Assembly (NCBI GenBank): GCA_965242605.1
Contig: CBDESS010000002.1
Span: 62,001-126,000, forward strand
DNA: 64,000 nucleotides
Direction: 5' to 3'
Origin: JAAXHF01 sp965242605
GTDB lineage: Bacteria > Desulfobacterota > Binatia > Bin18
How positions within the stretch are numbered: position 1 is the first letter of the stretch; every line of letters starts with the position of its first letter. Shown here one piece after another: positions 53,237-62,398 of this stretch. Under the pieces are notes generated by a model. The model did not search any database, had not been told where the DNA came from, and was given only the letters and a program-made list of their open reading frames with translations. A program made the translations under genes and the position numbers.

Positions 53237-55948
53237 TTATGACACCACGAAATTCACCATCCGCCCGGGAACCACAATCTCACGGCGAAGGGTCTTTCCC
53301 TCAAGGTAGGTCTGGACCTTTTCATGCGCTCGCGCCGCGGCCAACAGAGTGGCTTGGTCGGCATCGGCCGCAATAGCAATTTTTGCCCGGACCTTCCCGT
53401 TGATCTGGACCGGGATCGTCCGGGTGTCTTCACGGAGCAGGGCCGGATCGTAGCTCGGCCAGGCGGCGTAGGCCAGGCTGTCGGCATGGCCGATCCGCTG
53501 CCACAGCTCTTCGGCAAGGTGGGGGGCAAACGGGGCCAGCAGTAAGACGATCTGCTCAACCAGGGTCCGGGGCAGCTGCTCGGCTTTGTGGGCCTCATTG
53601 ACCAGGATCATCAGCGTACTCAGGGCCGTATGAAATCGCAGCCCCTCTATATCGTCTGTCACCTTGTGGATCGTTTTGTGGAGCAGACGGGTCAGGCTCG
53701 CCTGCGGGTCAAGCGGCCGGTCCACAATCTGGGACCGCACAGCCCCGGTATCGGCGATCAGTAAAGACCAGCTCCGACCCAGGAAACGCGACACCCCGGC
53801 GACTGAGCGGGTATTCCACGGCTTGACCTGCTCCAGGGGGCCCATGAACATTTCGTAACAGCGCAGCGCATCCGCCCCGTACTCGGCAATCACGTCGTCG
53901 GGGTTGACGACGTTGCCCCGCGATTTTGACATCTTGTCGGTTTGGGGTTCCAGTTCGAGGTGTCGGTCGTGCGGATGATAGGGGGTTTCCTCGTGCCAGA
54001 CGACGTCGTTGACCGGCACATACTTGACCGACAAGCCGATGTCCGGGTGTGATTTCAGGCCGTAGGTCGGGGGCGCATCTCCGTTCGGGGCGCTTTTTTG
54101 CACTTCCCGATAGCTGTAGCGTTGGCCGTCGCTGTCTTCGTAATAGCGATAGCTGAAGCCCAGGATCATGCCCTGGTTGACGAGGCGTTGGAATGGCTCC
54201 GGGGTGGAGACCACGCCGCAGTCATAGAGGACATGGTGCCAGAAGCGGGCGTACAGGAGGTGCAGGACGGCGTGCTCAACCCCCCCGATGTACAGGTCAA
54301 CCGGCATCCAGTAGCGCTCTTTTTCCGGGTCGCACAGGCACTCGGTATTGTGGGGGTCAAGATAGCGCAGATAGTACCAGCAACTGCCGGCCCACTGCGG
54401 CATGGTATTGGTCTCGCGCAAGGCCGGTTGGCCGGTTGCCGGGTCCTGGGTTTCGACCCAGTGCCGGGCCGCGGCCAGCGGGGGCTGGCCGGTTCCGGTG
54501 GGGCGAAAACTTTCTACCTCGGGCAGCAAAACCGGCAGGTCGTTGGGGTCAAGCGGTGTGGGTTCATTGTTGATGTGCAGGATGGGAAACGGCTCGCCCC
54601 AGTAGCGTTGGCGGCTGAACAGCCAGTCCCGCAGTTTATACGTCACCGTTCTCTCGCCGTGGCCGTGCTGCTCCAGCCAGGCGACCGTCCTGGTCTTGGC
54701 TTCGGCAATATCCAGGCCGTTGAGAAAGCCGGAGTTGACGTGCGGGCCGTCTCCGATATACGCCGCTGTGTCTATGTCGCCGCCCTGGACGACCTCAACA
54801 ATGGGGATGTTGAACCGCCGGGCAAACTCCCAGTCGCGCTGGTCACCGCTCGGTACCGCCATGATCGCTCCGGTCCCGTAGCTCGTCAGCACATAGTCGG
54901 CGGTCCAGATTGGAATCGCCTGGCCGTTGACCGGATTGAGCGCGTAGGCACCGGTGGACACCCCGGTTTTTTCTTTGACGAGGTCGGTCCGGGCCAGGTC
55001 TGATTTGCGGGCCGCCTCGTGCTGATAGGCCTGAACCGCGGCCCGCCTGTCGGGCGTTGTGCTGGCTGCTACCAGCGGGTGTTCCGGGGCCAGGACACAG
55101 TAGGTCGCCCCAAACAAGGTGTCTGGCCGGGTGGTAAAGACATCAAAACCGGCGTCGTGGCCGGCCGGAAGGTCAACGCGTGGCGTCCCGTCCGGCTGAC
55201 ACAACTGGAAGCGGACCCGGGCACCCTCGCTCCGGCCGATCCAGTTGCGCTGCATTTCTTTGACATTGTCCGGCCAGTCGAGCCGGTCCAGACCAGCTAA
55301 TAAACGCTCGGCATAGGCGGTAATCCGCAGCATCCACTGCCGCATCGGGCGGCGAATCACCTCATGCCCGCCCCGTTCACTCTTGCCGTCAACGACTTCT
55401 TCATTGGCCAGGACCGTTCCTAACGCTGGGCACCAATTGACGGGCACTTCGGCAATATAGGCCAGGCCACGTTCGTACAGCTTGAGAAAAATCCACTGGG
55501 TCCAGCGGTAGTAGTCCGGGTCACAGGTCGCTATTTCGCGGTCCCAGTCATACGAGAAGCCGAGGGCCTGAATCTGGCACCGAAAGGTGGCGATATTGCG
55601 CTGTGTGGTCTCGCGCGGATGGGTGCCGGTTTCGATGGCGTACTGTTCGGCGGGCAGACCAAACGCATCCCAGCCCATTGGATGCAGGACATTGAAGCCG
55701 CGCATCCGTTTGTAACGGGCCAGAATATCGGTGGCCGTGTAGCCCTCCGGGTGGCCAACATGCAGCCCTGAGCCGCTGGGATAGGGAAACATGTCCATGA
55801 TGTAGTATTTGGGCTTGGTGGGGTCAACTTCGGCCCGAAAGGTCTTGTTTTCGAGCCAGAAACGCTGCCACTTTGGCTCAATCTCTGCGGGCCGATAGCG
55901 GACCCGGCCGCCCTTATTGTGCTCGGTCTGAGGATGCGTTTGACTCAT
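53237..55948 (-). CDS. leuS: Leucyl-tRNA synthetase
   Basis: 903 residues from the ATG at 55948. The HIGH motif is HVGHPEGYTATDI; the editing domain has FDVFTTRPDTLFGATYCVLAPEHPL; the KMSKS motif is QTDKMSKSRGNVVNPDDV; an anticodon-binding domain and the C-terminal PVQINGKVRAKIAI follow. The start lies 35 bp inside the nusB end. Full length with no anomalies. Confidence 0.98.
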   Translation of the reverse strand: MSQTHPQTEHNKGGRVRYRPAEIEPKWQRFWLENKTFRAEVDPTKPKYYIMDMFPYPSGSGLHVGHPEGYTATDILARYKRMRGFNVLHPMGWDAFGLPAEQYAIETGTHPRETTQRNIATFRCQIQALGFSYDWDREIATCDPDYYRWTQWIFLKLYERGLAYIAEVPVNWCPALGTVLANEEVVDGKSERGGHEVIRRPMRQWMLRITAYAERLLAGLDRLDWPDNVKEMQRNWIGRSEGARVRFQLCQPDGTPRVDLPAGHDAGFDVFTTRPDTLFGATYCVLAPEHPLVAASTTPDRRAAVQAYQHEAARKSDLARTDLVKEKTGVSTGAYALNPVNGQAIPIWTADYVLTSYGTGAIMAVPSGDQRDWEFARRFNIPIVEVVQGGDIDTAAYIGDGPHVNSGFLNGLDIAEAKTRTVAWLEQHGHGERTVTYKLRDWLFSRQRYWGEPFPILHINNEPTPLDPNDLPVLLPEVESFRPTGTGQPPLAAARHWVETQDPATGQPALRETNTMPQWAGSCWYYLRYLDPHNTECLCDPEKERYWMPVDLYIGGVEHAVLHLLYARFWHHVLYDCGVVSTPEPFQRLVNQGMILGFSYRYYEDSDGQRYSYREVQKSAPNGDAPPTYGLKSHPDIGLSVKYVPVNDVVWHEETPYHPHDRHLELEPQTDKMSKSRGNVVNPDDVIAEYGADALRCYEMFMGPLEQVKPWNTRSVAGVSRFLGRSWSLLIADTGAVRSQIVDRPLDPQASLTRLLHKTIHKVTDDIEGLRFHTALSTLMILVNEAHKAEQLPRTLVEQIVLLLAPFAPHLAEELWQRIGHADSLAYAAWPSYDPALLREDTRTIPVQINGKVRAKIAIAADADQATLLAAARAHEKVQTYLEGKTLRREIVVPGRMVNFVVS

Positions 55949-56384
55949 GACGGTCTGCTTTCTTGCCTGCCACAGTGGCAATCCGATCGAGCACGCCATT
56001 GATGAACATCGGGGCCTCATCGCTACAGTAGCGGCGCGCAATTTCAATCGCCTCGTTAATCGTCACCCCGGCCGACAGATCGGGATAGCTCAGCAGTTCA
56101 TACGCGCCGAGGCGGAGCAGGTTCCAGTCAACCTTGGGCAAACGCCCCAGACGCCAGTGTTCGGCGGCGTCCGCGATCAGTCTATCGAGACGCTCGCGTT
56201 CCCGCCAAGCGCCCTCTACCAGGTCGGTCGTAAACCCCTGTTTGCGGGCTTTGGGTTTGAAGTTTTGCCAGAACATGGCGAGGGCTTGGCGCGGTTCGGT
56301 CCCGGTCATATCGACCTGATAGAGGACTTGCAGGGCAAACTCTCGGCCCTGCCGTCGGGAGCCTTGGGGGCGGTGGGATGCCAT
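55914..56384 (-). CDS. nusB: Transcription antitermination factor NusB
   Basis: 156 residues. RRQGREFALQVLYQVDMTG, VDWNLLRLGAYELLSYPDLSAGVTINEAIEIARRYCSDEAPMFINGVLDRIA are classic NusB motifs. It binds boxA RNA with NusE to support rRNA transcription. Its gene overlaps the start of leuS by 35 bp, and ribH lies 32 bp upstream. Confidence 0.97.
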   Translation of the reverse strand: MASHRPQGSRRQGREFALQVLYQVDMTGTEPRQALAMFWQNFKPKARKQGFTTDLVEGAWRERERLDRLIADAAEHWRLGRLPKVDWNLLRLGAYELLSYPDLSAGVTINEAIEIARRYCSDEAPMFINGVLDRIATVAGKKADRHESNASSDRAQ

Positions 56385-56416
56385 GTGTCTTGGGTGGGCT
56401 CAGCTCTTGGGTGGGC

Positions 56417-56884
56417 TCAGCCCAACTCTTTCAGGGTATTGACCATTTCGATCGCTGCCGCCGCGGCCTCAGCGCCCTTGTTGCCCAGTTTGGCTCCGGC
56501 CCGGTCAAGCGCCTGCTCAACTGAGTTGGTGGTCAGCACCCCGAAGCTGATCGGCAGTCCGTGGGCGAGCATGACTTCCTTAATCCCCCGGGTCATGGCC
56601 GCGGCAATATAATCGAAATGTGGGGTCTCGCCCCTGATGATCGCGCCCAGACAGATGAGCGCATCGTAGCGGCCGCTGGAGGCCAGCTTCTTGGTAAACA
56701 GAGGGATATCGTAGGCACCTGGGACGAGTACAACATCAATCGCCTCCTGGCTGACACCGTGCCGACACAGCGTATCAATCGCTCCGGTTTGGAGCCGCTC
56801 AGTCACCAGGCTGTTGAACTGAGACACTACCAAGCCGTAGTGCTGACCGCCGGCGTCCATGTTGCCCTGAATAATGCGTACCAT
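56417..56884 (-). CDS. ribH: 6,7-dimethyl-8-ribityllumazine synthase
   Basis: 155 residues. YGLVVSQFNSLVTERLQTGAI, VVLVPGAYDIPLFTKKLA, ICLGAIIRGETPHFDYIAAAMTRGI and FGVLTTNSVEQALDRAG are standard lumazine synthase motifs, including the catalytic-site His-Phe. It joins the ribityl-pyrimidine with dihydroxybutanone phosphate. It lies between ribBA and nusB on one transcript. Confidence 0.98.
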   Translation of the reverse strand: MVRIIQGNMDAGGQHYGLVVSQFNSLVTERLQTGAIDTLCRHGVSQEAIDVVLVPGAYDIPLFTKKLASSGRYDALICLGAIIRGETPHFDYIAAAMTRGIKEVMLAHGLPISFGVLTTNSVEQALDRAGAKLGNKGAEAAAAAIEMVNTLKELG

Positions 56885-56902
56885 AGGAATCGCTCGTTCG
56901 AT

Positions 56903-58126
56903 TTACTCCACGGGTTTGAGTTCACTGAGCAGATGTCCCATTTTTTCTTTCTTGACCCGCAGGTAGTGGATGTTGTCCTTGTGTGGCGAGGTTTCGATCG
57001 CCCGACGCTCTACCACCTTGATCCCATAGTCCTCTAAGCCGCTGATTTTTTTCGGGTTATTTGTGAACAGACGCACCTGCGCAATATGCAGATCGTGCAG
57101 GATCTGGGCCCCAATCCCATAGTCGCGCAGGTCTTCTTCAAAACCGAGGTGCAGGTTGGCCTCAACAGTATCAAAACCCTGGTCCTGGAGGGCGTAGGCG
57201 CGAATTTTATTGGCCAGACCAATGCCGCGGCCCTCCTGGTGCAGATACAGAATGACGCCTTTGCCCTCTGCGGCAATATCTCCCATTGCCTGGTGCAGCT
57301 GCTCGCCGCAGTCGCACCGCTCGGAGCCAAACACATCGCCGGTCAGGCACTGCGAGTGGACCCGGACCGATACGATGTTGCGCGGATGAATGCTGCCTTT
57401 GATCAGGGCGATATGTTCGTGGGCGTCAATATCGGTCCGGTAGGCAATAGCGAGAAACGTGCCGCCAAACGGGCTGGTGATATCGGCCTGGGCGATGCGA
57501 TGGACAAGCGACTCGGTCCGCAGCCGATAGGCCATGAGTTGGGACAGGGAGACGGCTGTGAGCTGGTGTCGGTCAGCCAGCGCTTCGAGCTCCACGGCTG
57601 TGGCGAGGTCGCCGTCTTCGCCCAGAATCGTACACAGGGTGGCCGCCGGGGTGAGGCGTCCGAGGCGGGCGAGGTCAACCGCCCCTTCCGATAAGCCGGG
57701 CCGGGCCAGCACCCCGCCGCTGTGCGCTAGCAGGGGATGGACGTGACCGGGCATGACAATATCGTCCGGACCGGCCTTGGGTTGAATCGCTGTGGTAATC
57801 GTGACCGCTCGGTCAGAGGCCGATATGCCGGTGGTGACGCCTTTGCGGGCTTCGATAGAGGCACCAAACAGACGCTGGTGGTTGAGAGCCGGGCCGGAGC
57901 CGAGCAGCGGAATGCCGAGTTGGCGGATTTTTTCCTCGGTCAGGGCCAGGCACACCAGACCCCGTCCGTGGGTGGCCATAAAATTGACCGCTTCCGGGGT
58001 GGTTTTGTCAGCGGCAACACACAGATTTGCCTCACCGCTCACTTCGTCGTCATCAACCAGGATGATCATCTTACCCTGGCACAGGTCAGCGATAACGTTC
58101 TCGACTGGCGCGACCGGTAGTGGCAT
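56903..58126 (-). CDS. ribBA: RibBA: GTP cyclohydrolase II fused to a degenerate DHBP synthase domain
   Basis: 407 residues from the ATG at 58126 (GGGAGGGG upstream). The C-terminal GTP cyclohydrolase II is intact: GSERCDCGEQL zinc cysteines, LYLHQEGRGIGLANKI, YGIGAQIL, TNNPKK. The N-terminal DHBP synthase half keeps the fold (ARKGVTTGISASDRA, MPGHVHPLLA) but the acidic loop is DDDEVSGEANL instead of DDEDRENEGDL, GHTEA is GLSEG (residues 144-148), and the CEI glutamate is Thr166. This half may be inactive, leaving DHBP supply to another gene. Sits 13 bp after ribD. Confidence 0.92.
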   Translation of the reverse strand: MPLPVAPVENVIADLCQGKMIILVDDDEVSGEANLCVAADKTTPEAVNFMATHGRGLVCLALTEEKIRQLGIPLLGSGPALNHQRLFGASIEARKGVTTGISASDRAVTITTAIQPKAGPDDIVMPGHVHPLLAHSGGVLARPGLSEGAVDLARLGRLTPAATLCTILGEDGDLATAVELEALADRHQLTAVSLSQLMAYRLRTESLVHRIAQADITSPFGGTFLAIAYRTDIDAHEHIALIKGSIHPRNIVSVRVHSQCLTGDVFGSERCDCGEQLHQAMGDIAAEGKGVILYLHQEGRGIGLANKIRAYALQDQGFDTVEANLHLGFEEDLRDYGIGAQILHDLHIAQVRLFTNNPKKISGLEDYGIKVVERRAIETSPHKDNIHYLRVKKEKMGHLLSELKPVE

Positions 58127-58139
58127 AGACCCCTCCCTT

Positions 58140-59264
58140 TTATTTCTTCCGTCGGCGTACCGCTTGGTCAATGGAAGCACTCACCACCACATCGTCTCCC
58201 CGGTGGCTGATCTGTTCAATGCGCAGCTTGTGCCCGGCGGCCACCCGGGTAATGCCAAGGGTTCCAATCATGGCCCGCCCATCGCCGCCGAGCAAGATGG
58301 GACAGTAAAAAAACAGGAGCTTGTCAACGTGGTGTCCGCTGAGGGCCGCGGCTGCGACTTGGCCACCGCCCTCGATCAGCACATGCTTGAGACCCCGCCG
58401 GGCCAACTCCTGGAGCAGGGGGGCGAGCGGAACCCGGCCCGTGGCGGAGGCCAGGGGCACGACCTCGACAGTGGGCCGCTTGAACAATTGCCGCCGTTTT
58501 GCCCCGGCTTGGGTGGTGACGAGCAGGGTGGGCGCTTTTGAGGCTTGGGTGCAGACGCGGGCCTGGGGGCTGATTGACAGGCGACTGTCCAGCACGACGC
58601 GGACCGGGTCGCGACCGCCCCGAACGCGGCAGGTCAGCCGTGGGTCATCACTGCGCACAGTCTCGGCCCCGACCAGAACGGCATCAACCTGATTTCTGAG
58701 CTGGTGTACCAGGCGACGTGAGGAGGGGCCGCTGATCCAGCGCGAGTCACCGACCGAGGTTGCGATCCGGCCGTCCAGCGAAGCGGCCAGCTTGAGCGTG
58801 ACCATCGGCCGCCCGGTCTGCATGAAAATGCTGAAGTCTTCGTTCAGCCGCTCACACGCCTGTCTCAGGACGCCGGTCCTGACCTCAATCCCGGCCCGCC
58901 GCAGGCGGCGGACCCCGCGGCCGGCGACGAGCGGATTGGGGTCAATCATGCCGACCACCACGCGTTGAATGCCGGCCTGCTGCACCGCGTCGGCACACGG
59001 CGGGGTGAGGCCGTGGTGGGAGCACGGCTCAAGGTTGACATACAGGGTCGCGCCCTGGGCCGAGCCCTTGAGGCTGTGCAGGGCTTCGATTTCGGCATGC
59101 GGCCGGCCGGCTTTGCGGTGAAATCCCTGGCCGATGATGCGCTTGCCGCGAACAATGACCGCGCCCACCGCCGGGTTCGGACTCGTCCGCCCCAGACCAC
59201 AGGCGGCCAGATCCAAGGCCCGCTGCATATAGGCGTCATCTGTGTCAGGGGTGGCGGACTTCAT
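58140..59264 (-). CDS. ribD: Bifunctional pyrimidine deaminase/reductase of riboflavin synthesis
   Basis: 374 residues. Deaminase domain with PNPAVGAVIV, PHAEIEAL (zinc His-Glu) and EPCSHHGLTPPCADAV; reductase domain with VTLKLAASLDGRIAT, ISGPSSRRLVHQLRNQVDAVLVGAETVRSDDPRLTCR. It performs the second and third steps after GTP cyclohydrolase II. Usually ribE (riboflavin synthase) follows; here ribBA follows directly. Confidence 0.96.
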   Translation of the reverse strand: MKSATPDTDDAYMQRALDLAACGLGRTSPNPAVGAVIVRGKRIIGQGFHRKAGRPHAEIEALHSLKGSAQGATLYVNLEPCSHHGLTPPCADAVQQAGIQRVVVGMIDPNPLVAGRGVRRLRRAGIEVRTGVLRQACERLNEDFSIFMQTGRPMVTLKLAASLDGRIATSVGDSRWISGPSSRRLVHQLRNQVDAVLVGAETVRSDDPRLTCRVRGGRDPVRVVLDSRLSISPQARVCTQASKAPTLLVTTQAGAKRRQLFKRPTVEVVPLASATGRVPLAPLLQELARRGLKHVLIEGGGQVAAAALSGHHVDKLLFFYCPILLGGDGRAMIGTLGITRVAAGHKLRIEQISHRGDDVVVSASIDQAVRRRKK

Positions 59265-59333
59265 TTTGCGCTTGTTTTTGGCGACTTCTTCTTGCGCGAG
59301 CGACGACTAGAGCGGGGCCGGTCCGGGCTTGGC

Positions 59334-59798
59334 TCAGTGTGGCTGTGCTCTTGGATACAGGTCTTTGAGCTCGTTCATGAACGCATCCGAATCCTGGAAT
59401 GAGCGGTATACCGAGGCAAAACGGACATAGGCGACTTTATCCATATCATAGAGTTGGCGCATGACCTCCTCGCCTATCATCGTGCTCTTCAACTCTTTAT
59501 CTCCAGAGCCTTGCAGGGAGCGCTCAATGCGGTCGGCAATGTCTTCAATCGTCTCAATGCTGATCGGCCGTTTCTCACACGCCTTGGTCAGACCCGTGAC
59601 CACTTTCTGGCGGCTATACGCCTCCCGGCGGCCGTCTTTCTTAATCACCAGCGGCAGGATTTCCTCCACCCGCTCATAGGTCGTAAAACGGCGCTCACAC
59701 TGGTCGCACTCGCGACGGCGTCTGATGACGTCTCCGTCCCGACTCAGCCGGGAGTCAATGACTCGGTTGTCCTGGTCTGAGCAGAAGGGGCACTTCAT
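59334..59798 (-). CDS. nrdR: Transcriptional repressor NrdR
   Basis: 154 residues. A zinc ribbon (CPFCSDQDNRVIDSRLSRDG, RRRRECDQCERRFTTYE) and an ATP-cone domain (VIKKDGRREAYSRQKVVTGLTKACEKRPI) are clear. It represses ribonucleotide reductase genes in response to dATP/ATP. Located between glyA and ribD, as in deltaproteobacteria. Confidence 0.97.
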   Translation of the reverse strand: MKCPFCSDQDNRVIDSRLSRDGDVIRRRRECDQCERRFTTYERVEEILPLVIKKDGRREAYSRQKVVTGLTKACEKRPISIETIEDIADRIERSLQGSGDKELKSTMIGEEVMRQLYDMDKVAYVRFASVYRSFQDSDAFMNELKDLYPRAQPH

Positions 59799-59820
59799 AC
59801 TGCGGGCTCGGGGCGATGAG

Positions 59821-61071
59821 CTACGCAGTCATGGACGCATGGACCGGGAACTGGCGGCACAGGTCACGCACCTCTGCCCCGATGGTACCGAGTGCCTTCG
59901 CGTCTCCGACTTTTTGTAAGGCGCGCCAAATAAACTCAGCAATCACCTCCATTTCCGACTCTTTCATCCCCCGGCTCGTCACGGCCGGCGTCCCAAGACG
60001 AACGCCGCTGGTGACAAACGGAGAGCGGGTATCAAACGGGATGGCGTTTTTGTTGACGGTAATACGAGCGCGGTCCAGCGTTTCCTGGGCCAGCTTGCCG
60101 GTCAGCTCTGTGTCGCGCAGGTCGATCAGCATGAGATGGTTGTCTGTCCCACCCGACACCAGCCGAAAGCCACGCCTGAGCAGGCTGGTGGCCAGCGTTG
60201 TGGCGTTGGCCAGGATTTGCCTCTGGTAGGCTTTGAAGGCCGGGCTTGCGGCTTCTTTCAAGGCTACCGCCTTGGCGGCGATGACATGCATCAGTGGACC
60301 ACCCTGATTGCCAGGAAAAACGGACGAGTTCACGCTCTTGGCCAAGTCCTGGCGGCATAAAATCATGCCCCCGCGCGGCCCGCGCAGCGTTTTGTGGGTA
60401 GTGGTCGTCACCAGCTCTGCATACGGAACCGGGGAGGGATGCAGGCCGGCCGCGACAAGACCGGCAAAATGGGCAATATCGACCATGACCACAGCGCCGA
60501 CCTCGTCGGCGATCTGACGGAATGGCGCGGCGTCAATCTGACGCGGATAGGCGCTGTGACCGGCAACCAGCATTTTGGGGCGATGTTTGCGCGCCAGGTC
60601 GGCGATCTCCTGGTAGTCAATGCGCTGGTCAGACTCGCGCACGCCATAGGAAATGACCTTGAAAAATTTCCCTGAGAAGTTGACCGGACTGCCGTGGGTG
60701 AGATGGCCACCGTGGGACAGATGCATGCTCAGGACGGTATCCCCCGGCTGGAGCTGGGAGAAATACGCTGCCATGTTGGCCTGAGCGCCGGAGTGGGGCT
60801 GGACATTGACGTGGTCTGCGCCGAACAGGGCCTTGGCCCGATCGAGCGCTAGCTGCTCAACGACATCAACATATTCACAGCCGCCATAATAGCGCTTGCC
60901 GGGATAGCCTTCCGCGTACTTGTTGGTCAGAGCCGAACCCTGGGCTTCCAGAATGGCCTGACTGACCAGGTTCTCGGAGGCAATCAACTCAAGATTATGC
61001 TCTTGGCGCTGTGTTTCGTGCTCGATCGCCGCGTAAATCTCAGGATCTTGCCGGGCCAAGCTGCTTTTCAT
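59821..61071 (-). CDS. glyA: Serine hydroxymethyltransferase
   Basis: 416 residues from the ATG at 61071 with GAGGGAG upstream; a GTG two codons earlier is possible. HNLELIASENLVSQAILEAQGSALTNKYAEGYPGKRYYGGCEYVD, VDIAHFAGLVAAGLHPSPVPYAELVTTTTHKTLRGPRGG (PLP lysine in THKT) are diagnostic. It interconverts serine and glycine while charging THF. Confidence 0.98.
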   Translation of the reverse strand: MKSSLARQDPEIYAAIEHETQRQEHNLELIASENLVSQAILEAQGSALTNKYAEGYPGKRYYGGCEYVDVVEQLALDRAKALFGADHVNVQPHSGAQANMAAYFSQLQPGDTVLSMHLSHGGHLTHGSPVNFSGKFFKVISYGVRESDQRIDYQEIADLARKHRPKMLVAGHSAYPRQIDAAPFRQIADEVGAVVMVDIAHFAGLVAAGLHPSPVPYAELVTTTTHKTLRGPRGGMILCRQDLAKSVNSSVFPGNQGGPLMHVIAAKAVALKEAASPAFKAYQRQILANATTLATSLLRRGFRLVSGGTDNHLMLIDLRDTELTGKLAQETLDRARITVNKNAIPFDTRSPFVTSGVRLGTPAVTSRGMKESEMEVIAEFIWRALQKVGDAKALGTIGAEVRDLCRQFPVHASMTA

Positions 61072-61229
61072 ACCCACTCCCTCAAATAGCGGCCAAATAG
61101 CAGCGATGACATCTGAGCCTGGACTGTTCCGTCTCTCGGGCTCGAGGGGGAGACAGGCAGGAATTCCAAGACAAACCGCTGCGATTTTTCCTCAAATGCT
61201 GAGAGCGGACGCGCCGCCAGACACCAGGC

Positions 61230-61336
61230 CTGCCGACTGTCGATATAGGTAATGACGTCTTTGACACCCCTTAGAGTTCAATGGGACGCTTGACCTCCAT
61301 CTGCCGACTGTCGATATAGGTAATGACGTCTTTGAC
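61230..61336. repeat. Duplicated acpP tail: 36-bp direct repeat with 35-bp spacer
   Basis: CTGCCGACTGTCGATATAGG and the following 16 bases occur at 61301-61336 (inside acpP) and 61230-61265 (after its stop). The spacer contains the acpP stop. The outer copy lies in the acpP-glyA gap, where fabF is often found in related gene orders. The rest of the 199-bp gap holds nothing recognisable. Confidence 0.88.
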
Positions 61337-61537
61337 CGTTCGAATCTTTTCGACGTCATCGTCCGAGATCTCGGTGTCATACTCTTCTTCGATCGCCATG
61401 ACGAGCTCGACAATATCGAGCGAGTCGGCACCCAAGTCCTCAATAAACGACGCCTCTAAGGTCACCTCTTCTTGGCTCACGCCGAGTTGTTCGCAGATGA
61501 TCTCTATGACGCGTTCCTGCGTTGCACTCTCTGCCAT
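61271..61537 (-). CDS. acpP: Acyl carrier protein
   Basis: 88 residues. ATQERVIEIICEQLGVSQEEVTLEASFIEDLGADSLDIVELVMAIEEEYDTEISDDDVEKIRTVKDVITYID, with the phosphopantetheine Ser39 in DSL. The C-terminus (SRQMEVKRPIEL) is about ten residues longer than usual and lies within the duplicated region, so it may have been altered by the duplication. Confidence 0.97.
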   Translation of the reverse strand: MAESATQERVIEIICEQLGVSQEEVTLEASFIEDLGADSLDIVELVMAIEEEYDTEISDDDVEKIRTVKDVITYIDSRQMEVKRPIEL

Positions 61538-61648
61538 AATGCCGTCCTCCTCTCTCGCTTAGCCAGACGCGGGAGCGGCCATGAGTTGGTCCTGGCCACT
61601 TCATCACGAAGCGAGGATCAACCCCCCTCGTAGTAACCGGTGCGTCGC

Positions 61649-62398
61649 TTATACATACATGCCACCGTTGACGTTGATGATCTGTCCGGTGATATACGCT
61701 GCCAAAGGGCTGACCAGGAAAGCCACCAGTTCGGCAACCTCTGCCGGGGTGCCCCATCGACCCGCTGGAATGAGGTTCAAATATCCTGTTTTGACCTGGT
61801 CTGGCAAGGGCCCGGTCATATCGGTTTCGATAAAGCCCGGGGCAACGGCGTTGACGGTAATCGCCCTCGAGGCCAGCTCTTTGGCCAGGGCCCTGGTCAA
61901 TCCCATAATCCCCGCTTTTGCCGCGCTGTAGGCGGTCTGTCCGGCGTTGCCGGTTTGGGCCACAACCGACGTGAGGTTAATGATCCGGCCGCTGCGCTGG
62001 CGGACCATGGCGCGGGCAACGGCTTTGCTGCACAGAAAAGCGCCTTTGAGGTTGACATCCATGACCCGTTCCCACTCGTCTTCTTTCAGGCGCAACAGCA
62101 GGGCGTCAAGGGCCAAGCCGGCGTTGTTGACCAGAATGTCGATCCGGCCGTGTTCCGCCAGCACGCCTTGAACGCTCGTTGTCACCTCAGCCTGATCGGC
62201 CACGTTGAACCGACACAACTCGGCCCGACCGCCGGCCGAACGGATGTGGGCACACACATCTTCTGCCGCCGCCTGGTTTTGGACATAGTTGATCAGAACG
62301 CGAGTGCCGTCCTCGGCCAGGCGTTCGGCAATGGCCCGGCCGATACCGCGCGAGGCACCGGTCACGAGGGCGGTCTGTCCCTCCAGCCTAGCGGTCAT
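61649..62398 (-). CDS. fabG: 3-oxoacyl-[acyl-carrier-protein] reductase
   Basis: 249 residues. TALVTGASRGIGRAIAERLAEDG (NADP site), NNAGLALD, NLTSVVAQTGNAGQTAYSAAKAGIMGLTRALA (Ser-Tyr-Lys triad), VAPGFIETDMT and the terminal YITGQIINVNGGMYV are standard FabG. The start overlaps the fabD stop by 4 bp. Confidence 0.97.
   Translation of the reverse strand: MTARLEGQTALVTGASRGIGRAIAERLAEDGTRVLINYVQNQAAAEDVCAHIRSAGGRAELCRFNVADQAEVTTSVQGVLAEHGRIDILVNNAGLALDALLLRLKEDEWERVMDVNLKGAFLCSKAVARAMVRQRSGRIINLTSVVAQTGNAGQTAYSAAKAGIMGLTRALAKELASRAITVNAVAPGFIETDMTGPLPDQVKTGYLNLIPAGRWGTPAEVAELVAFLVSPLAAYITGQIINVNGGMYV

Noticed and set aside
59265..59333. Possible FMN riboswitch before the riboflavin genes
   Set aside because: The gap before ribD is only 69 bp, too short for the roughly 120-base element, and no conserved RFN motifs were seen.
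61330..61345. GTTCGAATC, like a tRNA T-loop
   Set aside because: It lies inside acpP coding sequence with no surrounding cloverleaf. No tRNA was found in the window.
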